Notes under the pieces: generated by a model
What the model saw: only the letters and a program-made list of their open reading frames with translations
Databases searched by the model: none
Told to the model about the DNA's origin: nothing
Part shown: piece after piece, positions 8,112 through 16,778 of the stretch
How the letters are laid out: every line of letters begins with the position of its first letter
How positions within the stretch are numbered: position 1 is the stretch's first letter
Translations under genes and position numbers: made by a program
DNA from: Anaerolineales bacterium
GTDB taxonomy: Bacteria; Chloroflexota; Anaerolineae; 4572-78; J111
Length of the DNA: 64,000 bases
NCBI GenBank assembly: GCA_015075405.1
Contig: JABTUK010000006.1
Span: 186,001-250,000 of the forward strand
Reading direction: 5' to 3'

Positions 8112-11075
8112 TTATTCTTGTACTACCTCTTTGAGGTAATACGTTTCCTTATCTGGTTTCAACGGCCGCTTGAACCACAAAGGCCGGCGCAACTCGCTGG
8201 GGCCAGGGGCGGGGCGGGTCAAAGCCAGCCATTCGCGGTAGATTTGCATAGACTTGTTGGTGTCTACGTGGATATCGCCATGCTTGTCGGTGGGAGAGGC
8301 CCGGCTAACCCTGACTTTTTGGTGCCAGCAGTGCATGCCGCTAACCGGGTCGGGGTGGACGGCGTGGATAATATTCTGAGGTACGCCGACGTCTTCCCAC
8401 CAGATACGCGAGGTATCTGGGTCGGAAGATTTGTAGGCTTTGGCCCCCTGCAACTGGCGCAGCGAAAATTCGCCGCTGCCGGTTTCATCCAGTTTGACCA
8501 AGGCCGATGCGCCAGGGTTGAGGTTGCCACTGTCGGACAATCGCCAGCGGCCCAGGTGATGGCTCATAGCCACAATGCCGGGCCGGAGGCCTTCCGTCAC
8601 CCAAACCTTGCTGACAAAAGAGCCAATTTCTGTTTCCACTTTGATCAGGTCATCCGTGTCTACCCCCAACCGCCGGGCATCCTCCGGGTGCAGCCAGACC
8701 GGGTTTTTGTGACTGATTTCGTATAACCATTTACTATTAGCAGAACGGGTGTGAATGAGAGTTGGCAGGCGGAAGGTCGGCAAGAGCAGCATTTCGCCCT
8801 CGGCAAAATTGATGTGATCGGGGTGGACATGGCTTTTGAGGTAGTAGGGCAGGGTGTATTCCGGCCCTGACCAGCCCCACCCGGCCATGACCGGCTGGTA
8901 AAATTCCAGCTTGCGGCTGGGGGTGTCAAAGCCGGTTTTGGCCTGTCCGTCAATCAGGATGCCGACGGCTTGGCCGTCCTTTAAGATACAGTTTTCGGAG
9001 TCAAGGGTGTAGTTTTCAGGCAGAGATTCGCCCTCACCCCCAGCCCTTCTCCCAGAGGGAGAGGGGGGAGAAGAGACTCTCCCCTGCTCCCCTGCTCCCC
9101 TGCTCCCCTGCTCAAATACAGGTTTTTCGTAGGGCAGATAATTCTCCCGCACCACCTCAAAACTGCCGTATTTGCGCATGTACTCCAGTGGGGTCATGAA
9201 CTCTTTGGCGGCGGCGTCTACCAGGCCGGGGACGCTGTTTTCAAAGATCCAGCGGTAATATTCCTCTACGGTGATACATTCGCCGGGGGTATAAGGGCTT
9301 TCAAAGTGCTGGCGAATGCCCAGTGAGCCGTCGGGGTCAAGCCGCCAGGAGAGCTGTAGCCAGAACTCGTCCTCTTCCCACACTTCGCCGGGGTTGGCTT
9401 CGTAAGTGAAGTTGACCTTTTGGCCCATTTTTTCCAGGGCGACCCGGCGCACCGGCTGGCGAAAGGCGAGCCACATGCCGGCGTGGGTTTCTTGACTCAT
9501 CAAATCATGGCGCTCCCCGGCGTGACCCATCGGCAGTACATAGTCGGCAAACCAGGCCGACTCGTTCCAGGTGGGGGTCAGAGCCACGTGACAGCCGATG
9601 AGCGCCTCGTCGCGCAAAGCTTTGAGCCAGGTAAAGCCGTCGGGGTTGGTCCAGACGGGGTTGTAAACACGGGTGAAGTAAACGTCGAGCTTGCCCCGGC
9701 CTTCGAGCAGGAAATGGGGTAGCAAAAAGCTCATTTCATAGTGAGCCAACGGCCACTCTTTGGGAAAGAGAAGTTCGTTCCACTTTTTCTGCGGCGGCGG
9801 CGTGTCGAAGGGAGCGGCCACAAATTTGTTCCAGGCGTTGCCGCTGGTGCCGCCCCGTGTGCCGACTGAGCCGGTCAGCACGTTGAGGAAGAAGAGGGCA
9901 CGGGCTACCTGCCAGCCGCCCAGGTTGCCACTGGCCGCCGCTCGCCAGATGTGCGCCGCCAGCCGGCCCTGGCAGCCGGCCACAATTTTAGCCACTTCGG
10001 TGATTTGCTCCGCCGGCAGGCCGCTTTCCTGGGCGGCAAATTCGGGGGTGAATTGAGCATAGATTTCTTTGAGCGCCCGGTCGAAATTGTCAAACGTAAC
10101 CTCCCCGGTGGGCCGCTCGGCTTTGAGGTAGGTTTCCCAATTGACCCAGCGGCGGACAAAATCTTTGTCGTACAGGTCGTTTTGGATTAAATAATTGGCG
10201 ACGGCCAGCAACACGGCGGCTTCAGAGCCGGGCCAGACCGGCAGCCAGTGGTCGGCCAGGGAGGCGGTGTTGCTCAGGCGCGGGTCGAGCACAATCAGCT
10301 TGGCGCCATCCATTTTGCCTTCCATAATCCGCTGGGCGTGAGGGTTGAAGTAGTGGCCGGTTTCGAGGTGGCTGCTAACCAGCAGGATGACGCGGGCGTG
10401 AGCGTAATCGGGCGAGGGTCGGTCGAAGCCGGACCACAGAAAATAACCCAACCGGGCCGAGGAGGAGCAAACATTGGTGTGGCTGTTGTGGCCGTCTACG
10501 CCCCAGCTTTGAATGACCCGCTCAACCGTGCCATCGTAACCGGGCCGCCCGACGTGGTACATAATCTCGTTGTGTCGGTCTTCCATAATCGCCCGGCGCA
10601 TGCGCCCGGCAATGTCATTGAGGGCTTCTTCCCAGGTAATGCGGACCCACTTGCCTTCGCCGCGCCGGCCGGCCCGTTTGAGCGGGTAGAGGATGCGTTC
10701 GGGGTCGGTCATCTGGTTGAGAGTGGCCGGGCCTTTGGCGCAGGTGCGGCCGCGACTGCCGGGGTGGAGCGGGTTGCCCTCGAATTTCTGGACTTCCAAC
10801 GTTTCTTTGTCTATGTAAGCCAGCAGGCCGCAGGCGCTCTCGCAGTTGAAGCAAACGGTGGGGATGAGCATATAATGGCGCGATTTTTTCTTCGGCCAGG
10901 CTTTAGGGTCGTACTCGGTCCAGTCGTCCCATTTGTGGGGGGGAGGATAGGAGGTGAGGAGGTTGGAAGGTTGGAGAGGCAGGGGAGTGGAAGGGGCAAT
11001 GGTCGCTGGGGCTGGTTGGGGTTGGCCGGTCAGGTCAGTCGCCGCTTGCAGAAAGCGGGTAAGGCGGTTGGTCAT
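8112..11075 (-). CDS. Molybdopterin oxidoreductase, catalytic subunit
   Basis: A 987-residue DMSO-reductase-family protein. The N-terminal [4Fe-4S] site is visible as Cys75, Cys78, Cys82 and Cys112 (CFNCESACG...GRTCAKG). NSHTNVCSSSARLGY offers Cys203 as candidate molybdenum ligand. The C-terminal molydopterin-dinucleotide-binding domain ends in CWHQKVRVS. There is no twin-arginine signal, so the enzyme should face the cytoplasm, as in the SoeA sulfite dehydrogenase group (PSRLC3). The FeS-NrfD partner lies upstream on the same strand at 13131-14855. Two in-frame repeats are odd: a Pro/Leu/Ser stretch near residues 30-45 and GSRGAGEQGR...GGEGES near residues 655-685. Start has aaaggaaacgt upstream. 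Family is firm; substrate (sulfite, polysulfide, other) is inference. Confidence 0.9.
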   Translation of the reverse strand: MTNRLTRFLQAATDLTGQPQPAPATIAPSTPLPLQPSNLLTSYPPPHKWDDWTEYDPKAWPKKKSRHYMLIPTVCFNCESACGLLAYIDKETLEVQKFEGNPLHPGSRGRTCAKGPATLNQMTDPERILYPLKRAGRRGEGKWVRITWEEALNDIAGRMRRAIMEDRHNEIMYHVGRPGYDGTVERVIQSWGVDGHNSHTNVCSSSARLGYFLWSGFDRPSPDYAHARVILLVSSHLETGHYFNPHAQRIMEGKMDGAKLIVLDPRLSNTASLADHWLPVWPGSEAAVLLAVANYLIQNDLYDKDFVRRWVNWETYLKAERPTGEVTFDNFDRALKEIYAQFTPEFAAQESGLPAEQITEVAKIVAGCQGRLAAHIWRAAASGNLGGWQVARALFFLNVLTGSVGTRGGTSGNAWNKFVAAPFDTPPPQKKWNELLFPKEWPLAHYEMSFLLPHFLLEGRGKLDVYFTRVYNPVWTNPDGFTWLKALRDEALIGCHVALTPTWNESAWFADYVLPMGHAGERHDLMSQETHAGMWLAFRQPVRRVALEKMGQKVNFTYEANPGEVWEEDEFWLQLSWRLDPDGSLGIRQHFESPYTPGECITVEEYYRWIFENSVPGLVDAAAKEFMTPLEYMRKYGSFEVVRENYLPYEKPVFEQGSRGAGEQGRVSSPPSPSGRRAGGEGESLPENYTLDSENCILKDGQAVGILIDGQAKTGFDTPSRKLEFYQPVMAGWGWSGPEYTLPYYLKSHVHPDHINFAEGEMLLLPTFRLPTLIHTRSANSKWLYEISHKNPVWLHPEDARRLGVDTDDLIKVETEIGSFVSKVWVTEGLRPGIVAMSHHLGRWRLSDSGNLNPGASALVKLDETGSGEFSLRQLQGAKAYKSSDPDTSRIWWEDVGVPQNIIHAVHPDPVSGMHCWHQKVRVSRASPTDKHGDIHVDTNKSMQIYREWLALTRPAPGPSELRRPLWFKRPLKPDKETYYLKEVVQE
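9030..9113. repeat. In-frame repeats in molybdopterin oxidoreductase gene
   Basis: Two repeat types side by side: a C-rich palindrome (cccttctcccagagggagag) and four copies of the octamer cccctgct. Translated on the minus strand as EQGSRGAGEQGR followed by a Ser/Pro/Gly stretch. A surface loop insertion is likely because the flanking conserved sequence continues undisturbed. Confidence 0.75.
10936..10996. repeat. In-frame GGAAGGTT-type repeat near N-terminus of Mo enzyme
   Basis: Units ggaggata, ggaggtga, ggaggttg, gaaggttg and gagaggca. Read on the minus strand as PSTPLPLQPSNLLTSYPP, a linker before the conserved iron-sulfur region. Confidence 0.55.
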
Positions 11076-11145
11076 ACGTTTCCTTTAATCTTCTACCAAT
11101 CGACGCCGGAGCGAGATGGTTTTGGCTTGGCGTCCCTAGATTTTT

Positions 11146-11403
11146 CTACCGATATACATCTCTCCGGTGTTTGCAATGAAGTAGCACAACAACGAACTCT
11201 TTTTCCCGAATTTCATACCGAACGCGGTAATCTCCGACGCGGATGCGGTATTCATTCTCATACCCTTTTAACTTCACACAACCTTGGGGTAAAGGGTTAT
11301 CTTTCAATTTAACCAGCGCCTTGAGGACTCGTTCACGAATGTCCTGGGGCAAACTATCTAACTGTTTCTGCGCAGGTTTAGGGATAACAACCTGATAATT
11401 CAT
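11146..11403 (-). CDS. RelE/ParE-family toxin
   Basis: An 85-residue protein with the RelE/ParE fold signature: YQVVIPKPAQKQLDSLP, IRERVLKALVKL, KLKGYENEYRIRVGDYRVRYEI and a C-terminal VVLLHCKHRRDVYR. RelE toxins cleave mRNA in the ribosome; basic residues in RIRVGDYRVRY and KHRRDVY match the usual catalytic surface. It follows its antitoxin with a 1-bp overlap (start 11403). It sits inside the redox gene series between the phosphatase and the molybdoenzyme, as an inserted module. Specific cleavage activity not shown. Confidence 0.9.
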   Translation of the reverse strand: MNYQVVIPKPAQKQLDSLPQDIRERVLKALVKLKDNPLPQGCVKLKGYENEYRIRVGDYRVRYEIREKEFVVVLLHCKHRRDVYR

Positions 11404-11651
11404 CAGTCGTTCTTTGGTTGCTGGGCAATGTATTCATCAATCGTAATAAAATCCCCCGCCTGATAAGCAGCGCGAGCTTCTTGAATTTCAGTCTGGATGG
11501 TTGAGTCTTGCTCCCATAACCTTTCTTCCATCTGAGCTAATTCTTCGTCCAATAACTCCCACAAGCGGCGTTTATCTTTCAAGTCCAAGCCTGATACAAA
11601 ATCAACTAATACTTGAAAAGGAATCATTACTTGAACATTTTCTTGAGTCAT
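11403..11651 (-). CDS. Antitoxin paired with RelE-type toxin
   Basis: An 82-residue acidic, helical protein (MTQENVQVMIPFQVLVDFVS...IDEYIAQQPKND). The C-terminal ARAAYQAGDFITIDEYIA is the segment usually wrapped by RelE toxins in this antitoxin family. It lies directly before the toxin gene and overlaps it by one base, the usual coupled order. Start supported by aaggagtaaagcc. No clear ribbon-helix-helix is visible, so autoregulation by DNA binding is uncertain. Confidence 0.85.
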   Translation of the reverse strand: MTQENVQVMIPFQVLVDFVSGLDLKDKRRLWELLDEELAQMEERLWEQDSTIQTEIQEARAAYQAGDFITIDEYIAQQPKND

Positions 11652-11805
11652 GGCTTTACTCCTTATTTGCTATCTGATCCGTCTTATGAGTTTCCCATTA
11701 TCCAACCCAAACGTCTCTGTCTGTGGCAACCCTCGCTGGATTTGTGGCTCGGTCAAGTAGGTTTTGGCCCGCCCGATTGGCTGCCCATTATTCGATATGA
11801 TTATA

Positions 11806-12717
11806 TCACGAAATCGGAGAAGTGTCTGGCTGCGGAAGGTGTGCTTCCGCCCAGCCCAACCGCACAAACAACCACGGCGCACCAAGCGCGCCCCACAAAC
11901 CCATCAAACCGTAACGGAAGAAGCGGAAGAGGTTGTCCGGCTCCCAGCCAGCAAAAGCCAGGCGCAGCCCCAGCCACAAACCCAGCATGACCACCGTACC
12001 CAGAGCAAAACGCAGCGCCCGTAAACGCCAGGGGCCATCCACCTCGAAGCCGAGCCAGCGCCGTTCCAGGGCAAAGCCAATTCCCAGGCCGAACATCACT
12101 GCGCTAACCGTAATACCCTCACTGCTGGGAAAAAGGAGCGCAAGCAGGGTAGGGAAGGCGAGCGCCAAACCCAGTTGCCAGACCAGACCTTTTGCCTTTA
12201 GCCAGATTTCCAGGATTGGTTCGAGCCACAGATATAATAACAACAGGCCGGCCCCAAGCAGATGGCCACCTACCAGATCGGTGGGGAAGTGGACACCCAG
12301 GTAAAGCCGGGATAGGGAGATAAAAACAATCAACAGCCCGGCCAGCCACCAGGCCCAGGCCCGGCGGAACCGGCTGGCCAGGTAGCCCCAGACCACCACC
12401 GCGTTTTGAGCGTGGCCGCTCGGCAGGCCGCCGCCGGGAGCCAGGGTAAGCTGGCGCACGCGGGAGTCATATTCAAAGGGCCGGGGCTGGTTAAAAATAA
12501 ATTTCGCCCCGGCGTTGAGATAGGCTGACAGCAAAAACAGCAGGGTTAATCGCGCTCCCATGCGGCGGTTGGCGCACCAGTAAAGACCGGGCAAGGCGAG
12601 TAAATAAAAAAGTTCTTCGCCCAGCATGGTGAAGGTAATAAAGGGTAGGTCGAGCCAGGGGCTAAAGCGCTGAAACCATAAAACAACTTGAAGGCCCCAA
12701 TCGAGGGTGCTATCCAT
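11806..12717 (-). CDS. PAP2-family membrane phosphatase
   Basis: A 303-residue integral membrane protein with about seven helices. The three PAP2 signatures are present: KFIFNQPRP (KX6RP), PSGHAQN (PSGH) and SRLYLGVHFPTDLVGG (SRX5HX3D). The family dephosphorylates undecaprenyl pyrophosphate, phosphatidic acid or related lipids at the outer face of the membrane. The gene starts one base after the dodecin stop, so the two are probably cotranscribed. The C-terminal third has extra membrane helices beyond the core domain. Substrate not assignable. Confidence 0.92.
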   Translation of the reverse strand: MDSTLDWGLQVVLWFQRFSPWLDLPFITFTMLGEELFYLLALPGLYWCANRRMGARLTLLFLLSAYLNAGAKFIFNQPRPFEYDSRVRQLTLAPGGGLPSGHAQNAVVVWGYLASRFRRAWAWWLAGLLIVFISLSRLYLGVHFPTDLVGGHLLGAGLLLLYLWLEPILEIWLKAKGLVWQLGLALAFPTLLALLFPSSEGITVSAVMFGLGIGFALERRWLGFEVDGPWRLRALRFALGTVVMLGLWLGLRLAFAGWEPDNLFRFFRYGLMGLWGALGAPWLFVRLGWAEAHLPQPDTSPIS

Positions 12718-12718
12718 C

Positions 12719-12940
12719 TTAAGCAGAGGATTGGTCTTCGATGGTAAAACCTATCTTGACTGTAACCTGCCAGTAGGCTATCTGGTTGTTTTCAATCTGG
12801 CCGCGTGTTTCGACCACCTCAAACCACCTCAAATTGCGAATGGTTTCGGAGGCTTTGGCAATTGCGTTTTGAATGGCATCCTCCAGGCCAATTTTGGATG
12901 AACCGACCAGTTCTATTTTTTTATAAACGTGCTCACTCAC
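12719..12940 (-). CDS. Dodecin flavin-binding protein
   Basis: A 73-residue protein of the dodecin family: VYKKIELVGSSKIGLEDAIQ, a helix AIAKASETIRNLRWFEVVET, and a strand RGQIENNQIAYWQVTVKIGF. The Trp in NLRWFEV is the residue that stacks on bound flavin. Dodecins form dodecameric cages that store FMN, riboflavin or CoA. Start is GTG with aaaggag nine bases upstream. A flavin buffer beside redox genes is reasonable, but no specific link is shown. Confidence 0.93.
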   Translation of the reverse strand: MSEHVYKKIELVGSSKIGLEDAIQNAIAKASETIRNLRWFEVVETRGQIENNQIAYWQVTVKIGFTIEDQSSA

Positions 12941-12960
12941 CGTAAACTCCTTTCATTTGA

Positions 12961-13064
12961 TATACCAAGCGCACGCTAAAATTTCCGTAGGACGGCATCC
13001 CTATGCCGTCCGCTGACGCATGGGGATGCGTCAGCTACGGAAATTTTGAAATGCGTTGGGTATA
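12961..13064. mobile_element. MITE-like element, family D
   Basis: About 29-bp imperfect terminal inverted repeats starting and ending with tata (aaaatttccgta / tacggaaatttt exact at the inner side). The core ggcatccctatgccgtccgc and ggggatgcgtcagctacgg recurs at 28181-28237 inside different termini. Confidence 0.75.
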
Positions 13065-13130
13065 AATTGACCTTTTAGGTGCGGGCATCATAGGCTGGGA
13101 AGGCCTTGACTCACCTGTCCTCGTCCGAAA

Positions 13131-14855
13131 TCAGGAATTGGGTATCTCTTGCGGGGCCATCACAAAAGCGTACTCAAAGAAATACAGGCCGGTCAGTGCA
13201 GCCACCACGGCGACGAGGAGCGGCAAAAAGGCCAGCGACCCAATGACGGCGCTCACCAACAGGATGACTAATGGCAGTAGATGACCCAGCCCCATCGAAC
13301 CCCACCAGAAAAAGCGGCGATAGTTACCGGCGCGAATAGCATGCGCGGCCTGGGCAGCCGCCTCGGAGGCGTGGGACATACCAAACTCGCCGAAGAGGGT
13401 CACAAACAGGTCTAGCCCCAGGGCGAAACCAAAAATCCAGGCCAGACCGACAACCATTGGCTGAGGCATCGTCACAAAAAAGCCCAGCAGCAGCAGGACA
13501 CCCGCGCCGGCCAGCAGGGCTTGGAGCAGCAGATGAAAGGGTAAAAGCGTGCTCTGCCACAGGTCGCGCCCTTCGGCCTGGCCAAACAGAAAGGCGGTGT
13601 AGATTGCCGAACCAACGGCCAAAACAAACCCCAGGCCCAGGAAGATTGGCCGGGTAATATTCGCTAATGAAAAAGAGAGTAACCTCAGCCAGACCGCCCC
13701 TTCTACCAACAGCCACAACCCGGCGACCAGACTGAAACCGACGAGGATAAAAGCGCCGCGTGTAAGCCACGATTTCCACTGCGGGCGGGTCAGGATGGTG
13801 AAAAAACGGGCTGGTTTATCCAGGTCAACCACCAGTAGCAGCGTGGTTAAGCCCATAAAAAGCAGGGTAATAAAGTTGCCTACCAGCGCCAGGGACCGGC
13901 TAAAGTTGACTAACTCGAGGCCAAAAAAAACAGCCAGCAGGGCGAATACACCGCTGCCCACCGCTTTGGTCACCAGATAAGCCGGCACCGGCCAATGCCA
14001 GGGGACTTTGTGCTGCGCATTGTAGCCCGTTTGCGCCATCTGCTCCGCCAGACGCCCCTCGCCCCAATAAATCGGTCCCCACCCGGTGTGGCCCTGGGCG
14101 GCTGGGCTGCGGATGGATGTACCGGAAAGCGATTTACGATTTACGATTTTCAATTTGCGATTTTCGATGGGAGGCGTAGGGTGGGTAATAGGTCTATTCC
14201 CGGTCTCCGGTCTCCGGTCTCCGGTCGCGCTCCGCCGGGCGGTTTGCAGCGGAATCACATCAGCCCACATAAACGAAGACCCACTGTGCGCCGCCGTTGG
14301 CGTCAGGGTCACTTCGTCGCCGTCAATGTAGAAAAGCTTGGGCGCTGTGCCCTGTTCCGGCTTGCGCGCGTTGACTTTTTCCCGCGCCACCAGATGACTG
14401 ATGTTGCTGTCAGGGTCGTCCAGGTCGCCAGCGATGATGGATTGGGTGGGACAAACTACCACACAGGCCGGCTCCAGGCCCAATTCGGTGCGGTGGGAAC
14501 AGTAGTGGCATTTGGCGGCGGTGTGGGTGTCGGGGTCAATGTAAATGGCGTCGTAGGGGCAGGCTTGCATACAGGCTTTACAGCCAATACACACCCGCGA
14601 GTCAAACTCGACGATGCCATCGCTGCGCTGGTACATCGCCGTCACCGGGCAAATACGAACGCAGGGCGGGTTGGCGCAGTGATTGCAGCGCGTCACCTGG
14701 AAATGGCGGCGGGTGTGGGGAAAAGCGCCCTTTTCAACATATTTGACCCAAGTGCGGTAGACCCCCAGGGGAACTTGATTCTCGGATTTGCAGGCGGTGC
14801 TACAGGCGTGACAGCCAATACAGGTGCGGTTGTCAATCACGAAGCCGTAATTCAT
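13131..14855 (-). CDS. Fused FeS electron-transfer subunit and NrfD-type membrane anchor
   Basis: Start placed at the ninth codon of the longest frame (ATG 14855, MNYGFVIDNRTC) because gaggag lies six bases upstream; the upstream part is repeat DNA. Product 574 residues. Residues 1-185 are a DmsB/PsrB-like four-cluster ferredoxin: CIGCHACSTAC, CNHCANPPCVRIC, CIGCKACMQAC, CHYC...CVVVC. Residues about 285-574 have eight or so transmembrane helices like NrfD/DmsC/SoeC. These are normally two proteins. It should pass electrons between the molybdoenzyme encoded at 8112-11075 and membrane quinone. The linker contains two in-frame repeats. Confidence 0.9.
   Translation of the reverse strand: MNYGFVIDNRTCIGCHACSTACKSENQVPLGVYRTWVKYVEKGAFPHTRRHFQVTRCNHCANPPCVRICPVTAMYQRSDGIVEFDSRVCIGCKACMQACPYDAIYIDPDTHTAAKCHYCSHRTELGLEPACVVVCPTQSIIAGDLDDPDSNISHLVAREKVNARKPEQGTAPKLFYIDGDEVTLTPTAAHSGSSFMWADVIPLQTARRSATGDRRPETGNRPITHPTPPIENRKLKIVNRKSLSGTSIRSPAAQGHTGWGPIYWGEGRLAEQMAQTGYNAQHKVPWHWPVPAYLVTKAVGSGVFALLAVFFGLELVNFSRSLALVGNFITLLFMGLTTLLLVVDLDKPARFFTILTRPQWKSWLTRGAFILVGFSLVAGLWLLVEGAVWLRLLSFSLANITRPIFLGLGFVLAVGSAIYTAFLFGQAEGRDLWQSTLLPFHLLLQALLAGAGVLLLLGFFVTMPQPMVVGLAWIFGFALGLDLFVTLFGEFGMSHASEAAAQAAHAIRAGNYRRFFWWGSMGLGHLLPLVILLVSAVIGSLAFLPLLVAVVAALTGLYFFEYAFVMAPQEIPNS
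14131..14167. repeat. In-frame GATTTAC heptamer repeat in linker
   Basis: Units gatttac, gatttac, gattttc and then inverted-type sequence gcgattttcgat. Translated on the minus strand as IENRKLKIVNRKS between the FeS and NrfD domains. The same heptamer forms the rbcL-rbcS spacer at 31633-31700. Confidence 0.75.
14199..14227. repeat. In-frame GGTCTCC heptamer repeat in linker
   Basis: Three tandem copies of ggtctcc plus partials. Read on the minus strand as ATGDRRPETGNRP. Same heptamer as at 49829-49898. Confidence 0.75.
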
Positions 14856-14871
14856 CCATCGCTCCTCAAAA

Positions 14872-14938
14872 ACAGTCATCAGTGAGCAGTAAACAGTTTG
14901 ATAACTGATGACTGATGACTGGTCCCTGATAACTGTTT
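14872..14938. repeat. GTCATCA/ACTGATG heptamer inverted repeat
   Basis: Left units cagtcatcagtgagcagtaa, right units gataactgatgactgatgac. It fills the gap between the methyltransferase and FeS-NrfD genes and touches the stop codon of the former. Confidence 0.7.
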
Positions 14939-16515
14939 CACCGTTTTCTGGCTATCACAACAACCTGTTGGCAGGTTAATTCCGCTTCATCATAATCGGC
15001 CAACTCAGCTCTTACGGTTGGAGTAAGCTGAGCCATTGCGTTGGGATTCGCTTCAGCCTGCCACTGCTCAACCTGAAAAAATTTCTCGAAGGCGAGACGA
15101 TATTGGCGCTCGCGCCAGCGGTTGAGGATGACCGGGTTGGGTTGAGATGTGTTAGCTGTACCGCGCAGGTGTGACCAGGGCGACGCTCCATCCGCCGCAA
15201 ACGCGCCGGTCAAGGCCGGGTAGGGTATGATGTTAGCCACCAAAACCCCACCCGGCTGCAAAACTCGGGCGGCTTCGGCCAGCAGGCTCTCGACATCCGG
15301 GGCATGCTGGAGGTGATTGAAGCAGATGATAGCCTCGAAACTCTGGTCGGGAAAAGGCAGTCGAGTCAGGTCGGCCAGTTCAATTTTAACTCCGTTCCAC
15401 TTTAGTTTCAATCCGGCGTGCTGGGCCAGAGCTTGATAATACGGAGCGGTGGCCGTCTCCCAGGCTTTGACATATTTGCCGCGCTGGAACAATCGCTGGG
15501 CCAAACTGGCCGTAGGCAAATAGGCCGGCGGAATATGGAGGTCGGCCCCCAAGATTTTATAGCCGGCGGAATTGAACAGGAGTGTTTGCGCGGCCAGTGG
15601 CCCGCAGGCTAAATCCAAAAGCCGGGCGTTTTTGAGGGATACACCGGCCTGTTCCAACAGCTTGACCGCGTGTTGGAAAGCCTGAGCGTCAGCTTCGGCG
15701 TGCCGGACCGAGTCGGTGAGATGCTGGTAATCAGGCGACTGTTGAAAAATAGCGGCGGCGAAGGTGGGCAAATCGGGGTGGCCGAAGTCTTTGAGCATCG
15801 TTTTGACCATCGGATCGGGACAGGTGGCCAGCCATTGTGTAACCGAGGTCATGCAGTTGAGTTCACCGGCCATATCGGTGAGAATTTTGTTGTCCACTGC
15901 CGCCAGCGTGGGGCTGCCGCCGCTCAATTCGCGCAAATAGGCCAGCCCGGCTTGAGTGTCGAAGCAGGTAGCATACCAGGCTGCCGCCAGCAGCCGCCAG
16001 GGGCGCAGATTGGGATTGGTGCTGCCGGCCGTATCACGACAGTAGGCCGCCAGCCACACCCCGGTTTCGGGCGCAGTGGGGTGGTTGAGCAGGCGGCGAA
16101 CGAGGGTGGGCATGTTATAGCGGGCCGGCAGAGGGTGGAAGTCACTGAAAAAAGTTATCAGCCGTTCATCTTTGGCCTTTGCCATCCAGTTGACCAGCTC
16201 AACGTGGCAGTCCAGATCGTTGGCGGCGTCGCTCAAAATTTCGGCCAGGTGTTCCGAGATGGCCGGCTGGCCGGTATTGAGCCACATCAGGTAGGGCCAG
16301 GCTTTATCCGTGTCAAATTCCGCCGCCAGCCAGACCAGCGCCACCACCCGCCAGCGCAGTGCGTCGGGCGTGCTCAGGTGGCCGCTGGATTTGATGAGTT
16401 CAAACAGCCATTCCCCCAATCCCGGTTCGCGGGGCGTTTGCAGCAACTGGCGCAGTTGCTCTTCGATATTATTGGGAATAGTGGTCAGGCTGGGCAGCGT
16501 GAGCGTTTGGGTCAT
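14938..16515 (-). CDS. SAM methyltransferase with duplicated helical N-terminal domain
   Basis: A 525-residue protein. The C-terminal half is a class I Rossmann methyltransferase: motif I ARLLDLACGPLAAQTLL near residue 290, KIELADLTRLPFPDQSFEAI, then FNHLQHAPDVESLLAEAARV and LQPGGVLVANI. The first 260 residues are helical and contain an internal duplication: LRWRVVALVWLAAEFDTDKA (about residue 53) parallels LRPWRLLAAAWYATCFDTQA (about 170), and both run on through a conserved LDCHVELVNW / LNCMTSVTQW pattern. No known domain recognised there. First gene of the minus-strand redox series; may act in maturation or on a small molecule. Function unknown beyond methyl transfer. Confidence 0.82.
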   Translation of the reverse strand: MTQTLTLPSLTTIPNNIEEQLRQLLQTPREPGLGEWLFELIKSSGHLSTPDALRWRVVALVWLAAEFDTDKAWPYLMWLNTGQPAISEHLAEILSDAANDLDCHVELVNWMAKAKDERLITFFSDFHPLPARYNMPTLVRRLLNHPTAPETGVWLAAYCRDTAGSTNPNLRPWRLLAAAWYATCFDTQAGLAYLRELSGGSPTLAAVDNKILTDMAGELNCMTSVTQWLATCPDPMVKTMLKDFGHPDLPTFAAAIFQQSPDYQHLTDSVRHAEADAQAFQHAVKLLEQAGVSLKNARLLDLACGPLAAQTLLFNSAGYKILGADLHIPPAYLPTASLAQRLFQRGKYVKAWETATAPYYQALAQHAGLKLKWNGVKIELADLTRLPFPDQSFEAIICFNHLQHAPDVESLLAEAARVLQPGGVLVANIIPYPALTGAFAADGASPWSHLRGTANTSQPNPVILNRWRERQYRLAFEKFFQVEQWQAEANPNAMAQLTPTVRAELADYDEAELTCQQVVVIARKR

Positions 16516-16535
16516 CGGCGATTCAATCCTTGTAT

Positions 16536-16629
16536 CCAGACCGAAGATCGCACCCCCACCCTAACCCTCCCCCTTGGAGGGGGAGGGCAGGGGAGGGGGT
16601 CCCCGGTCTTCGGTCGCCCGTCCTCGGTC
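16536..16629. repeat. Palindromic repeat with GGTCTTC units
   Basis: Left gaccgaagatcg, a C-rich/G-rich hairpin (ccctcccccttggaggggga) and right ggtcttcggtcgcccgtcct form nested inverted repeats between two divergent genes. Confidence 0.65.
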
Positions 16630-16778
16630 ATTTGACAGTATGATACGGAAAATTGGGGGTGAAATCAAATTTACGGCTCCGGCGCAATCTCCAAAGGGAA
16701 GACGCAACACGCCTCGCTTATCTGCAAATGCCACTCAAATATGTTATACTCTATTCAATTCAACGTGGAGGTGTTTCG

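Noticed and set aside
10248..11312. 354-aa open frame on the plus strand
   Set aside because: Antisense to the molybdopterin oxidoreductase, which has clear conserved motifs; also crosses into the toxin gene.
15670..16635. 321-aa open frame on the plus strand
   Set aside because: Shadow of the methyltransferase gene, G+C-rich frame without domain signals.
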